DNA of 64,000 bases from Malachius bipustulatus (Eukaryota; Arthropoda; Insecta; Coleoptera; Melyridae): assembly GCA_910589415.1 (NCBI GenBank), contig OU342630.1, positions 63,794,186-63,858,185 of the forward strand, given 5' to 3'. Of the stretch, positions 11,532-20,953 are shown piece after piece. Both the position numbers and the translations under genes were made by a program. Position 1 is the first letter of the stretch. Each line of letters starts with the position of its first letter. The notes beneath the pieces are model-generated. The model was not told where the DNA came from. It worked only from the letters and a program-made list of their open reading frames with translations, and searched no databases.

Positions 11532-14500
11532 ATGGATGGTTTACCAGTGAGTCTCACAAAATTAAATGATGGGAATTATCAATTATGGAAGCATCAAGTA
11601 AAATTATTGTTGAAAGCAAAGAGGGTATGGTTTACTATTGAAGAAGAAAAACCTGAGCGGCCGAATGCGAATGCAACAGTTGATGAAAAAACAGCGCAGC
11701 TGAAATTAATATCAACTTATGAAGAAAAAAGCGCTGTAGCAGCATCAATAATATTGACATCATTAGATCCTAGCCAAGGCCAGCAAGTCATAAATATAGA
11801 TGAAGCAAGGGAAATGTGGTTGAAGTTGCAACAAATTCATGAAGGAAAAGTTTCCTCTCGCCGTGTCAATTTAAGATTGGATCTGAGCACGATAAAGAAA
11901 AAGGAAGAAGAAAATCTAGAACAGTTTCTAGCCAGAGGTCAATATATTCGAGATCAATTAGCTCAGTGTGGATCAATAATCGAAGACGAAGAGTACTTTG
12001 GACTTATGTTGAATGGTTTACCGAAACAATATAATATTGTAAGGCTGCAAATGAAATCAGCTGGTCTAGAAAAAATGACAATGGAAGGATTTCGAAGCGG
12101 ATTAAAAGCACAAGAGGATGAATTATCCTTACTAGAAATTGAAGAAAAACTGGAAGCTGCAAATTTAGCTGCGAAAGAGAATCAGAAAAGGACACAAAGA
12201 TGTATTAGAGATATTAATTGTTGGGTATGTAATAAAACAGGACATTTTGCCAGAAATTGTTATAAGCGAGCTGATCGTTCACCGCAAAGTTTTAACAGAA
12301 ATACAAATGATCGTCAGTACGAAAGAAGTGAAAACAGATATCGAGGAAGTGAAGAGAGAGAAGAAAGAGTAAACAGTGCAACTTGTGGGAGTTATGAAAG
12401 TGCAATGAAAATCACTGATACCAATTCGAAGTCAAATAGTTGGTACATTGACTCTGGGGCTACAAGCCATATGACCCACAATAAGTCGGCATTCATAAAT
12501 TTAATAGAAAGTTATATTGATGAAGTGAAGTTGCCTGATGGAAGCTTCATCAAAGTAAAAGGAATGGGAACAATAAGAGTAGAAACAACCGATGAAAATT
12601 GCAAATACCAATATTTAAAAATATCAGATGTATTATATGTTCCTGAAATACGAGAGAACTTATTGTCTGTGAGTGTTTTTGAGAAGAAAAAATTCATAAC
12701 TTCATTTGAAAATGGTACTTGTAAAATAAGAAGTAAAAGTAATGATTTGATGTTAACTGGGACAAGAATAAATAATTTATATGAAGCAAATATAACCCTA
12801 GCAGTTAATTCAAAAACGGAGGTAATTGTTAATAAAGTACAAGAGATCAGTGCGCAAACTTGGCACAGAAGATTTGGCCATCAAAGTATGTCCACTCTAA
12901 ATAAAATGAAATCACAAGACATGGTTAAAGGGTTAAAATTTGTTGATAATGAGTTTACATGCACCGATTGCATACAGGGAAAAGCAACTAGAAAACCATT
13001 TGTCACACATGATACAATAACTACCACTGATGTTTTGCAACTAGTGCACATGGATTTATGTGGACCAATGAAAACACTGTCAATTGCTCAATCAAAGTAC
13101 ATGTATGTTCTGGTTGATGATTATACAAGAAAGATTTTTATATATTTTTTGAAAACAAAAGGTGAAGTTTTCGACAAGTTTAAAATTTTTAAATCAGAAG
13201 TAGAAAACCAAACCGGGAGAAAAATCAAGCGAATTAGAAGTGACAATGGAGGTGAGTTTGTGAACACAAAGTTTGGTAACTATTTAAGAAATTGTGGAAT
13301 AAAGCACGAAAGAACAGTGCCATACAATCCAGAAGAAAATGGCGTCGCCGAAAGAACTAACAGAACCTTAATTCAGATGGTAAGGTGTATGTTAATAGAT
13401 TCCAAATTGCCACAAAAGTTTTGGGCTGAAGCAGCCTATCATGCAGTATATCTGAAGAACAGGACATTTATGAAAAAGATAGAAAAAACTCCAGAAGAAA
13501 GTTTTTCAAAAAAGAAACCAAACGTAGAGAATCTGAAGATATTTGGTTCTTTGGCTTATTATTTGATCGAAAAACAAAGTCAAAGAAAATTTGATCCAGT
13601 ATCAAGAAAAGCAATATTTGTAGGTTATGACCATACTTCAAAACATTATAGAGTATACAGTGAAGAGCGAGAAACAGTAATTATTGTTAGAGATGTCAAG
13701 ATAATTGAAAACCAAAAAGGTGCACCGATTCTATTCCAAAATGTTAAAAATAATGAAGACGAACAAATTGTACAATATATACCGATATATCCAGAACAAA
13801 GTGAGTATAATGAAGTTGAAGATCGAAATATTGAACTTATCACTGAATTCAATGACGAAGACCAAGAAAATAATGAAGCGGAAAATTATAATGAAAGAGA
13901 TGTGGAATATGAAAACAATGAAGTAAACAATGATAACGATAGACGTGAAGAATACAAAGATAATGACTCAAGTTGCTCTGAAATAGATGACGGTGCAAAA
14001 GACACAAGTAGTCAAGACCCTACTTATGAAGTCAGTGATATTAATCCAGAACCAAGTTCGACATTTACTCGAAGATCAAACAGAATTCAACAAAAAAGGG
14101 GGAATGTCAATTTGGTAGCAGAAGAAGACATTCCTAGTACATATAACGAAGCTCTGGAATCAATAAATAAAGAACAATGGAAAATTGCAATTAATAATGA
14201 AGTAAAATCACACGAAGACAACAAAACTTGGAAAATTGTTGATAGACCAAATAATAAGAATATAATTGATTCAAAATGGGTATTTAAAATAAAAGACAAT
14301 TTTGGTTCGAATAAGTTTAAAGCGAGATTAGTAGCTCGGGGATTCAATCAAATAAAAGGAGAAAATTATGACGAAGTTTTTTCACCAGTTTTGAGGTTAA
14401 ACACATTACGTGCAGTCATAGCATTGGCAGTAGAAGAAGAGCTTGATTTATACCAATATGATGTAACAACAGCCTATTTAAACGGAAAACTGCAAGAAGA

Positions 14501-15686
14501 AATATATATGGAAATCCCAGACGGAATATTTGGCGACCGAAAAACCAAAGTCTGTAAACTGGAAAAGGGCTTATATGGCTTAAAACAAAGTGGTAAAACC
14601 TGGTACAGTACTATTAGAGAAAAATTAAAAACTATCGGATTTATAGAATTATATTCTGAACCATGTGTGTTCTTGTATACAGATGAGAGCAATTATATTG
14701 TTTTATGCCTTTATGTGGATGACATTTTAATTGCTGCTAATTCAAGAAGACAAGTTGATATTGTAATTAGATCATTAAACGAAACATTTGAAGTCAAGTC
14801 AATGGGAGAGGCAAAATATCTACTGGGATGGGAAATTGAACGAAACAAACAAGAAGGAACTCTATTTATTACACAGCAGAAATATATAAACAAAATACTA
14901 CGAAGATTTTATATGGAAGATTGTAAAGGGGCAAATACGTCAATGGAATCTTATGTCGAAGAATTTGATACCGAAAATGATGAAGAAAATACAAAACAGT
15001 ATCCTTATCAAAAATTAATTGGAAGTTTGATGTATCTGTCACAAGGCACAAGGCCTGACATCACATTCGCTGTAACATATCTGAGTCAATTTAATAATAA
15101 TTTCAAAGAAAAACATTGGAGGCAGGCAAAGTTTATATTAAGATATCTCAAACAAACTCAGAGCCTGGGAATAAAATATGAGAAGGGGTCAAAACTAATA
15201 ACTGGCTATAGTGATTCCAGCTGGAATAATGCAGAAGATGCAAAAAGTTTTTCAGGTTATATATTCTTATTAGCAGGAGCCGCAATAACATGGCAATGTA
15301 AGAAACAGGCAGTTGTAGCACTCAGCACTTGTGAAAGTGAATTCATATCAATGACGGATGCAGTGAAGGAATGTCTATGGCTGAAAAAACTGTTTGCAGA
15401 ACTGAAGCAAGAGAAATATTTGGGAAGACATCTTGTTTTAAAGTGCGATAATCAAGCGGCAATAAAAATGATGGCAAATAACATGTTCCACTCCAGAACA
15501 AAGCATATTCAAAGAAAATATTTATTTATTCGAGATGAAGTTGAAAGAAACAACATAAAAATTGAGTACGTGGAAACGAAGGAGATGATCGCTGATTTTT
15601 TAACAAAGCCAGTCACTAAAGGAGTCTTAAATAAATGTAGAGTTGATTCCGGGATAAAAGAAAGTGTTATTGATGATGATGATTGA
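11532..15686 (+). CDS. Copia-type gag-pol polyprotein, 1384 aa
   Basis: A single open frame carries the whole copia order. Residues 1 to ~220 are Gag with the N-terminal LNDGNYQLWK motif typical of copia Gag. A CCHC knuckle CWVCNKTGHFARNC lies near 230, and an aspartic protease with DSGATSHMT near 305. The pre-integrase zinc region has TWHRRFGHQSM near 445. The integrase core includes HMDLCGP, SDNGGEF (~570) and ENGVAERTNRT. Reverse transcriptase has YVDDILI near 1060, and RNase H has GYSDSSW (~1227), CESEF and DNQAAI. Placing integrase before RT defines Ty1/copia rather than Ty3. There is no internal stop or frameshift, so it may be autonomous. The ATG at 11532 is preceded by ~190 bases of leader after the primer site. 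Confidence 0.96.
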   Translation: MDGLPVSLTKLNDGNYQLWKHQVKLLLKAKRVWFTIEEEKPERPNANATVDEKTAQLKLISTYEEKSAVAASIILTSLDPSQGQQVINIDEAREMWLKLQQIHEGKVSSRRVNLRLDLSTIKKKEEENLEQFLARGQYIRDQLAQCGSIIEDEEYFGLMLNGLPKQYNIVRLQMKSAGLEKMTMEGFRSGLKAQEDELSLLEIEEKLEAANLAAKENQKRTQRCIRDINCWVCNKTGHFARNCYKRADRSPQSFNRNTNDRQYERSENRYRGSEEREERVNSATCGSYESAMKITDTNSKSNSWYIDSGATSHMTHNKSAFINLIESYIDEVKLPDGSFIKVKGMGTIRVETTDENCKYQYLKISDVLYVPEIRENLLSVSVFEKKKFITSFENGTCKIRSKSNDLMLTGTRINNLYEANITLAVNSKTEVIVNKVQEISAQTWHRRFGHQSMSTLNKMKSQDMVKGLKFVDNEFTCTDCIQGKATRKPFVTHDTITTTDVLQLVHMDLCGPMKTLSIAQSKYMYVLVDDYTRKIFIYFLKTKGEVFDKFKIFKSEVENQTGRKIKRIRSDNGGEFVNTKFGNYLRNCGIKHERTVPYNPEENGVAERTNRTLIQMVRCMLIDSKLPQKFWAEAAYHAVYLKNRTFMKKIEKTPEESFSKKKPNVENLKIFGSLAYYLIEKQSQRKFDPVSRKAIFVGYDHTSKHYRVYSEERETVIIVRDVKIIENQKGAPILFQNVKNNEDEQIVQYIPIYPEQSEYNEVEDRNIELITEFNDEDQENNEAENYNERDVEYENNEVNNDNDRREEYKDNDSSCSEIDDGAKDTSSQDPTYEVSDINPEPSSTFTRRSNRIQQKRGNVNLVAEEDIPSTYNEALESINKEQWKIAINNEVKSHEDNKTWKIVDRPNNKNIIDSKWVFKIKDNFGSNKFKARLVARGFNQIKGENYDEVFSPVLRLNTLRAVIALAVEEELDLYQYDVTTAYLNGKLQEEIYMEIPDGIFGDRKTKVCKLEKGLYGLKQSGKTWYSTIREKLKTIGFIELYSEPCVFLYTDESNYIVLCLYVDDILIAANSRRQVDIVIRSLNETFEVKSMGEAKYLLGWEIERNKQEGTLFITQQKYINKILRRFYMEDCKGANTSMESYVEEFDTENDEENTKQYPYQKLIGSLMYLSQGTRPDITFAVTYLSQFNNNFKEKHWRQAKFILRYLKQTQSLGIKYEKGSKLITGYSDSSWNNAEDAKSFSGYIFLLAGAAITWQCKKQAVVALSTCESEFISMTDAVKECLWLKKLFAELKQEKYLGRHLVLKCDNQAAIKMMANNMFHSRTKHIQRKYLFIRDEVERNNIKIEYVETKEMIADFLTKPVTKGVLNKCRVDSGIKESVIDDDD

Positions 15687-15711
15687 ACTTTAATATTTAA
15701 AATGGGGGGAA

Positions 15712-15809
15712 TGTTGTTTTTTTATTTTCAAATATTTAAGTTACAATGTATTATGAATGGGAATTCATTTTTGTTAGGTTTGTTTATTATGTTCAGTTGG
15801 TAGTAAGTA
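15712..15809 (+). repeat. 3' LTR, left segment
   Basis: First 98 bp of the 3' LTR, identical to 11056-11153. It is followed by the nested TIR element; the LTR resumes at 18030. Confidence 0.95.
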
Positions 15810-16186
15810 TATCCCATTTCAGACGTTTTTGGATTCAAGTTGGCTGTGATATTTTTTCTTCAAGTTGGATACCCTGGACAGTCGATTTGAGCTAAAAAAG
15901 TTCAAATGACTTCCCAATTTACTCATATGCCATTAGGATTAATTTCTTACCTAATAAAAATATGTTTGACGTATGAAAACAATAATTCAATAATATACGA
16001 TTGATGTTATTTTTTAGTAAGAAATATTTAATTATTAGACGTTCAGTAACTTCATTCAAAAAGTTCTGTCAGATTTTCAGCATCTTATTTCAATCCTTTT
16101 AAAATTGAAAAGAACTTAACTCTCCTTTGAATACTACATTATTATATTATAATGCCAAAAGTAATTGAAATGTGTGGCACAGTGTC

Positions 16187-16380
16187 TGTCTACCGAAAAC
16201 CAACACAAAGAGATCGTTATTTACACAAGAACTCCAATCAACACCCAGCCCAAAAACGAGCTCTGTAATACAAACCCCGGTGAATCGTGCTTCCCGAATT
16301 TGTGAGACTCAGTCCTACCTCGAAGATGAGCTCTACACCATGCATGAATGCTTTGCTTCAGGATGACCACGCCGTGTGCT
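16187..16380 (+). pseudogene. Penelope-like reverse transcriptase fragment, frameshifted
   Basis: In one frame the sequence reads VYRKPTQRDRYLHKNSNQHP and then an AQKRAL-like stretch before a stop. A shifted frame continues VNRASRICETQSYLEDELY. This succession (VYRKPT..DRYLH, HP..KR, VNRA..IC) is the conserved C-terminal part of reverse transcriptases of Penelope-like elements. A frameshift and stops separate the halves and the rest of the protein is absent, so it is a dead fragment. Confidence 0.7.
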
Positions 16381-17006
16381 ACGAAAAGACGAAAATTTTG
16401 TCTACTACGTCACACTATTGCATCCATGCATATACTGTTTTATAACAAATTGAAATCCAGAAAATATAAAGGTGGAGTAACCAATATACCATACCTAAAT
16501 TAAACCGATTGGATTCAGAAAATTTATAGTTCTACCCAAATATAATTTTTATTCATATATTTTAGGCAGCCTCAGTATCAAACGACAATAACGAGAAAAG
16601 AATTTGTCATAACTTCATCCTCAACCGAGTTAGCAAGACTTTCCTCAACTAGCAAAAAAATCCTCCAACTTCCTACAATAAATTGAAAATGAAGAAAAAC
16701 TTATTGGCAATCTACAAAGATCATGAGGCTCATTTCCATCTGCTTTCTTCAAAATTTTAATTAAATTAGTTGATAAAGGAATAAAGACTACCCCTACTTA
16801 TTCTCCAAATGTTCTCGTGAAAATTAGGCATTTCAAGAGTCGGCGACATGACATATGATATTATGTTCCTGAATTTCACCACATGACGCGAGAGAGAGAA
16901 GTCCAGCACTTTAAGTTATTTAAGACAATAGAGAACAAATCAAAGATCATAAATGTAAATGTGATTGAGTTTTTTATTATATTATTATTAAATAACTTTT
17001 ATTTTG

Positions 17007-17238
17007 AGCGCGGCGGTTTAGGTCACTGACTATAATTATTGAGCCGTTGACGCTGCCACCGTCTGGGTTCAAATCCCAGCTCGGCACGGTTATTTCTCGG
17101 TAATTTAACTATGTATATATATTTTATAAATTTAAAATTTGTGTCTGGCCAAATTAGCTAGTTCTGAGAGCCAAATTACTAGATTGGAATGACTAGATCT
17201 TATCTACACGGTTAAGACCAATGCTCCCTCTTAAAAAA
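17007..17238 (+). repeat. tRNA-derived SINE-like element
   Basis: The segment contains a perfect T-arm, CTGGG-TTCAAAT-CCCAG (B box of an RNA polymerase III promoter), at ~17070-17086. An AT-rich body follows and the segment ends in a run of A. Imperfect flanking repeats AACTTTTATTTTG (16994-17006) and AACTTTGATATTG (17239-17251) look like an aged target duplication. The A box and acceptor stem are weak, so it is not a functional tRNA gene. Confidence 0.5.
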
Positions 17239-18029
17239 AACTTTGATATTGGAAAATTGAAGTCAGTTGAAAAAATTTGTTGAAATAGCCTTTTATAAAT
17301 TTCGAGGGCATAATCTTTATCTTCGAATCTAAACCGACTCAATAAAATTTGAGAGTAAAATCAAGAAGTATCGCGAGCAAAAAAATCCGAAATAATATTA
17401 TGTAGATTTTTATAAATATGTTGTAACCGCTAGCCTTTAAATTACTTCTCTGGATAACATTTCTTAATTTTCTAGTTGAATATTTCTCGTTCAATAACTA
17501 TAAAAGCATTGTAGAAGTGTAGAAATATAGCTTACCTTATAATATATGAATCTTATTTTAACCGTCAAACAAGAAATTTTAATGACAATGAACATAATTT
17601 GTATTTTTATCTTTTATTACTAAACTTAAAACAAACAATAAATTATGATAATTTTTATATTTCGTATTTTTTTGGATAAAAATTAAAGTTTCGAAATACA
17701 GAAAACATATTTAAAGGAATCGTTAATAATTTCACATATAGTTGAAAAAAATCGTCAAGAAATAAATCCTCCTTGTCTGATTTTACACAAAAATAAATAT
17801 TTCCCCGAATATTAGTATATAAGTACCTACTTTAGATAATATATTCCTGTTTTGGCAACGCAGCGTAGGTGAAATTTCAAACAAAGTCAAATTTGATTAG
17901 AAACATCCATAACCTTAAAAAATTTAGCTTGTCAAAGGTAGTTCAAAACTCAGCTTTTGGAAAGGTACCAACATAATTCGAATTTTCCATAGCCAACTCT
18001 GAATTCAAAAACGTCTGAAATGGGATATA

Positions 18030-18202
18030 GTCACTAGAATTAAAAAAAAAAGAAGAGTGTATTTGGTTATAATAGAAATCAAGATGGCCGTTGATTCTAT
18101 GGTCGAGAATTGAGATGATTGTATACTTTGTTACTTTATTTTTATTATAAATAAACAGTTATTATTCTTCAGATTGATGTGTAATTATTAAAGAATTCAT
18201 CA
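18030..18202 (+). repeat. 3' LTR, right segment
   Basis: Remaining 173 bp of the 3' LTR, identical to 11154-11326 and ending TTCATCA directly before the GTATC duplication. Confidence 0.95.
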
Positions 18203-18370
18203 GTATCAAGTGGAAAAAAGCGAAGTTTGAAAAATGAAACAAAATAATAACACGAATAGAATTCAAGGAATCCTCTTTCAGTGGGTATTAAAAACATAAT
18301 TTTACGGGTTTATAGGATCACGAAGCTATAGATTTTAGTATTAGGTATAATTTTTATCTCGATATCTAAA

Positions 18371-19129
18371 GCCGGCCACTCACGGTACTGCGGCGCAGTA
18401 CGACAGGATCGTACTACGAAATTGTACAACTTCGCAGACACTTTGTATACGGCCACTCACTATCCAGCCGTGCAGTATTGGGCAGTTCTCGTCGAGTAGA
18501 GACGTCGGACAATGAGAAAAATTTGTAATTAGCAGCAGCTGTAATTTGTGTTTGTAAATCAAAAAATGAAAGAAAAGATAATATACTAATCGAAAATGTT
18601 GATGCAAGGAATGGTTGCTAAAAATAAATCAATTGTGATTGAATCAAAATGTTAATATGTATATTACAAAAAACTCCTTTAAAAAAAATTATTATATTTA
18701 CTAGACATATCTATTTATTAAAAACCCCAAATTTATTGAAATAAACAGCTAATAAGCACGTAAGCACGTACTTTGTTGTATGATTTTGCCGGCCATCGCC
18801 ACACACGCTCCAATTCATATCCAATTGCATGCGATCCGACAAAATTGTACTGCTGCAGTTAAAAAGTTTTAACTGCAAGACGAGCCGATCCAACTCGGTC
18901 CGACATCGTCGGTCGTAAAGCCGGCCACTCACGGTACTGCGGCGCAGTACAATTTGGTTGGATTCGACAAGATCGTACGATATTTGATTGATAGTGTGTG
19001 TCTACGACCGACGAAGTCGGACCGAGTTGGATCGGCTCGTCTTGCAGTTAAAACTTTTTAACTGCAGCAGTACAATTTTGTCGGATCGCATGCAATTGGA
19101 TATGAATTGTAGCATGTGTGGCGATGGCC
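18371..19129. mobile_element. Palindromic element(s) with CCGGCCACTCACGG ends
   Basis: GCCGGCCACTCACGGTACTG occurs at 18371 and again at 18920 in direct orientation. The segment 18788-18916 is inverted at 19001-19129 over ~129 bp, including the CAGTTAAAA...TTTTAACTGCAGCAG core, giving a long hairpin with an ~85-bp loop. It looks like a MITE with a second, partial copy to its left. No coding potential. Confidence 0.7.
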
Positions 19130-19169
19130 TATAAAATACATCGACACGGATATCAAATTTTGATTTCTA

Positions 19170-19385
19170 ATGCCGTAAAACATCTATCACCAAGTTTTCA
19201 CGTTCGTACCTTTACAATTTTTCAAGATATTTTGAAAAGCAAATTTTTAAGTCTCAACTTTGCCACCCTGTATCTTTTTTTATTATCAAGATTTTGTTAG
19301 AGCACGTAGTGTCAGATCGTAATAATTTTAAACCAAGAATCTCCCATTTCACCACGGACCATTACTTACGGAACACCCTGTATAT
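19170..19385. mobile_element. Partial ACAGGGTG-type MITE
   Basis: The segment ends in GAACACCCTGTATATA with an internal CACCCTGTATC at ~19263, the inverted terminal signature of the local ACAGGGTG families, but no opposite end is found. Probably a half element. Confidence 0.4.
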
Positions 19386-20040
19386 AGAGTTGAGGTAAGA
19401 ATATCCTACTGGCAAATTCAGCAGGTAGTGGCAATGGGTTAATTTTTTTTTTCTTTTTTTTACAGATTGAATTGAAGGATGATTATCTCATTGGGAAAAG
19501 TAGCTGTTGTCCTAAGAGTATAAAATACCATCACATTGCAGCACTTTTGAAGTTCTACTAATGAGAGACCTCCAGACCTCATTAGAGCTTTGATGTTTGA
19601 CGAGACAACTTCTATCAGAAGTCAGAACTGGCAAACCTGTAAACGTCAAACCTGTAACCCTGGCCGTTGGCCCCGCCCACTGACGTCATCACTTTCGGAG
19701 TTTTAGCGTATTTGCGTACCATAATTAGAATAGACGCCGACAGTGATGACGTCAGTGGGCGGGGCCAACGGCCAGGGTTCCATACAAACAAACGTTGTTT
19801 ACAGGTTTGCCAGCTCTGATGGAAGTTGTCTCGTCAAACATCAAAGCTCTTAATGAGGTCTCTCATTAGTAGAACTTCAAAAGTGCTGCAAAATGCAAAT
19901 GTGATGGCATTTTATACCCTTAGGACAACAACAACTATACTTTTCCCAATGAGATAATCATCCTTCAATTCAATCTGAAAATTAAAAAAACAATTAACCT
20001 ATTGCCACGACCTGTTGAATTGGCTAGCAGGATTAGGTTT
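19386..20040. mobile_element. Foldback MITE, ~650 bp
   Basis: Two arms of ~300 bp are inverted. The left contains GATTGAATTGAAGGATGATT, ACTTTTGAAGTTCTACTAAT and GGCCCCGCCCACTGACGTCA; each recurs complemented at the right in mirror order around ~19735. A single left arm of the same family lies at 36808-37140, upstream of zinc-finger copy 3. Confidence 0.82.
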
Positions 20041-20422
20041 TGTTTTTCATATTGGCGGGTATACTGTTCCACGAATTATTTGAAGTTCCGCCTCGAACTC
20101 CATTCTCTCAACATGGCCAGATTCCACAGCATTTTCACCTTTGGAAAATGATTTAGTTTCTTCTCATAAAACAAACAGAGGATAAACTTGGAATTTTACG
20201 GGAACACCCAAATCAAACCACCCAATCAATAAATAAATACCGACAGACGTACTATAAACTATAACTAAAGTAACTGAACTGCCTAATTTTAACTAAACTA
20301 AAATATTCAGTCACTAATGGCATCATTGGCATCACTAGTGACTTCAGTAATGGCTTCACTAATCACTTCGATGTCAATGGCGATTGACTACTGACGGAGG
20401 CGGGGGTAAAAGATCACGTTAA
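20041..20422. other. Spacer between foldback elements
   Basis: Contains a short run of CACTAATGGC/TCACTAGTG-like repeats (20310-20380). No gene supported. Confidence 0.4.
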
Positions 20423-20883
20423 GGTTAACCTGCTGTTTAGCGACGGTTTTACCCCTACGCTGGCCCCCCTCCACTCTCTCTGCTTGCTAGGCTCCGACAC
20501 GTTCTCAGCGTTGCCATATGCAAGCCCTTCTCCTACGTTCTGCAGACAATCCTGCGTGCTTCCTGCCCGCTTCCGCACGAGACCGTAATAAGTAGCTACC
20601 GGTTCCGTCAGGTATTTGGTCAGGGTAGGTTTTTTTTTCATTTTACGAATATTTGAAGGAAAAAAAACCTACCCTGACCAAAGACCTGACTTACTGCAGC
20701 AAATAAGTGTTTTAATATTATTTGTAATCAAAAATGACACTTTAAGGGCCGTAGGAGAACGGAGACACGGATTTCATGTGGCAACGCTGAGAGCCTGTCG
20801 ACTCAGAGCTAGCAGCACGCTAGCAGAGAGAGTGGAGGGGGGCCAGCGTAGGGGTAAAACCGTCGCTAATCAGCAGGTTAACC
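20423..20883. mobile_element. Foldback MITE upstream of zinc-finger copy 1
   Basis: Starts GGTTAACCTGCTG and ends CAGCAGGTTAACC. Arms share CGACGGTTTTACCCCTACGC and the CCCTCCACTCTCTCTGC block. The centre is a smaller hairpin GGTCAGGGTAGGTTTTTT / AAAAAACCTACCCTGACC (20619-20682). It ends exactly where similarity among the zinc-finger duplication units begins. Confidence 0.8.
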
Positions 20884-20953
20884 GAAAAATCATTGTTCAA
20901 TATATTCATTTATTTATTTAATAAGAAGATGAAATTGAAGAAAAAGTAACATC

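Larger units (their letters stand above)
15810..18027. mobile_element. 2.2 kb TIR element inserted in the copia 3' LTR
   Basis: Terminal inverted repeats of ~40 bp begin TATCCCATTTCAGACGTTTT and end with the complement. Comparison with the intact 5' LTR shows that TA was duplicated at the site (15808-15809, 18028-18029). The element holds no intact transposase. It carries a broken Penelope-like reverse-transcriptase fragment (16187-16380) and a tRNA-derived SINE (17007-17238). The rest (15850-16180, 16390-16990, 17250-17980) is AT-rich, without frames I can support. It is probably a non-autonomous TA-targeting element that had accumulated other repeats before it moved. Confidence 0.88.
11051..18207 (+). 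mobile_element. Ty1/copia-type LTR retrotransposon, intact apart from nested insertion
   Basis: A complete element with a 5-bp target duplication GTATC at 11051-11055 and 18203-18207. LTRs are 271 bp and begin TG, end CA. The 5' LTR is 11056-11326. The 3' LTR is 15712-15809 plus 18030-18202, split by a 2.2 kb insertion. By eye the LTRs are identical, so the integration is very recent. A primer-binding site (11327-11340) follows the 5' LTR and a purine tract AAAATGGGGGGAA (15699-15711) precedes the 3' LTR. One gag-pol frame fills the interior, all on +. Confidence 0.97.

Noticed and set aside
17007..17100. tRNA gene
   Set aside because: Only the T-arm is good. The acceptor stem does not pair and the A box is weak, so it is a SINE head rather than a tRNA gene.
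20616..20921. 101-codon frame upstream of zinc-finger copy 1
   Set aside because: It lies inside the foldback MITE 20423-20883; its residues come from one palindrome arm and show no protein family signal.
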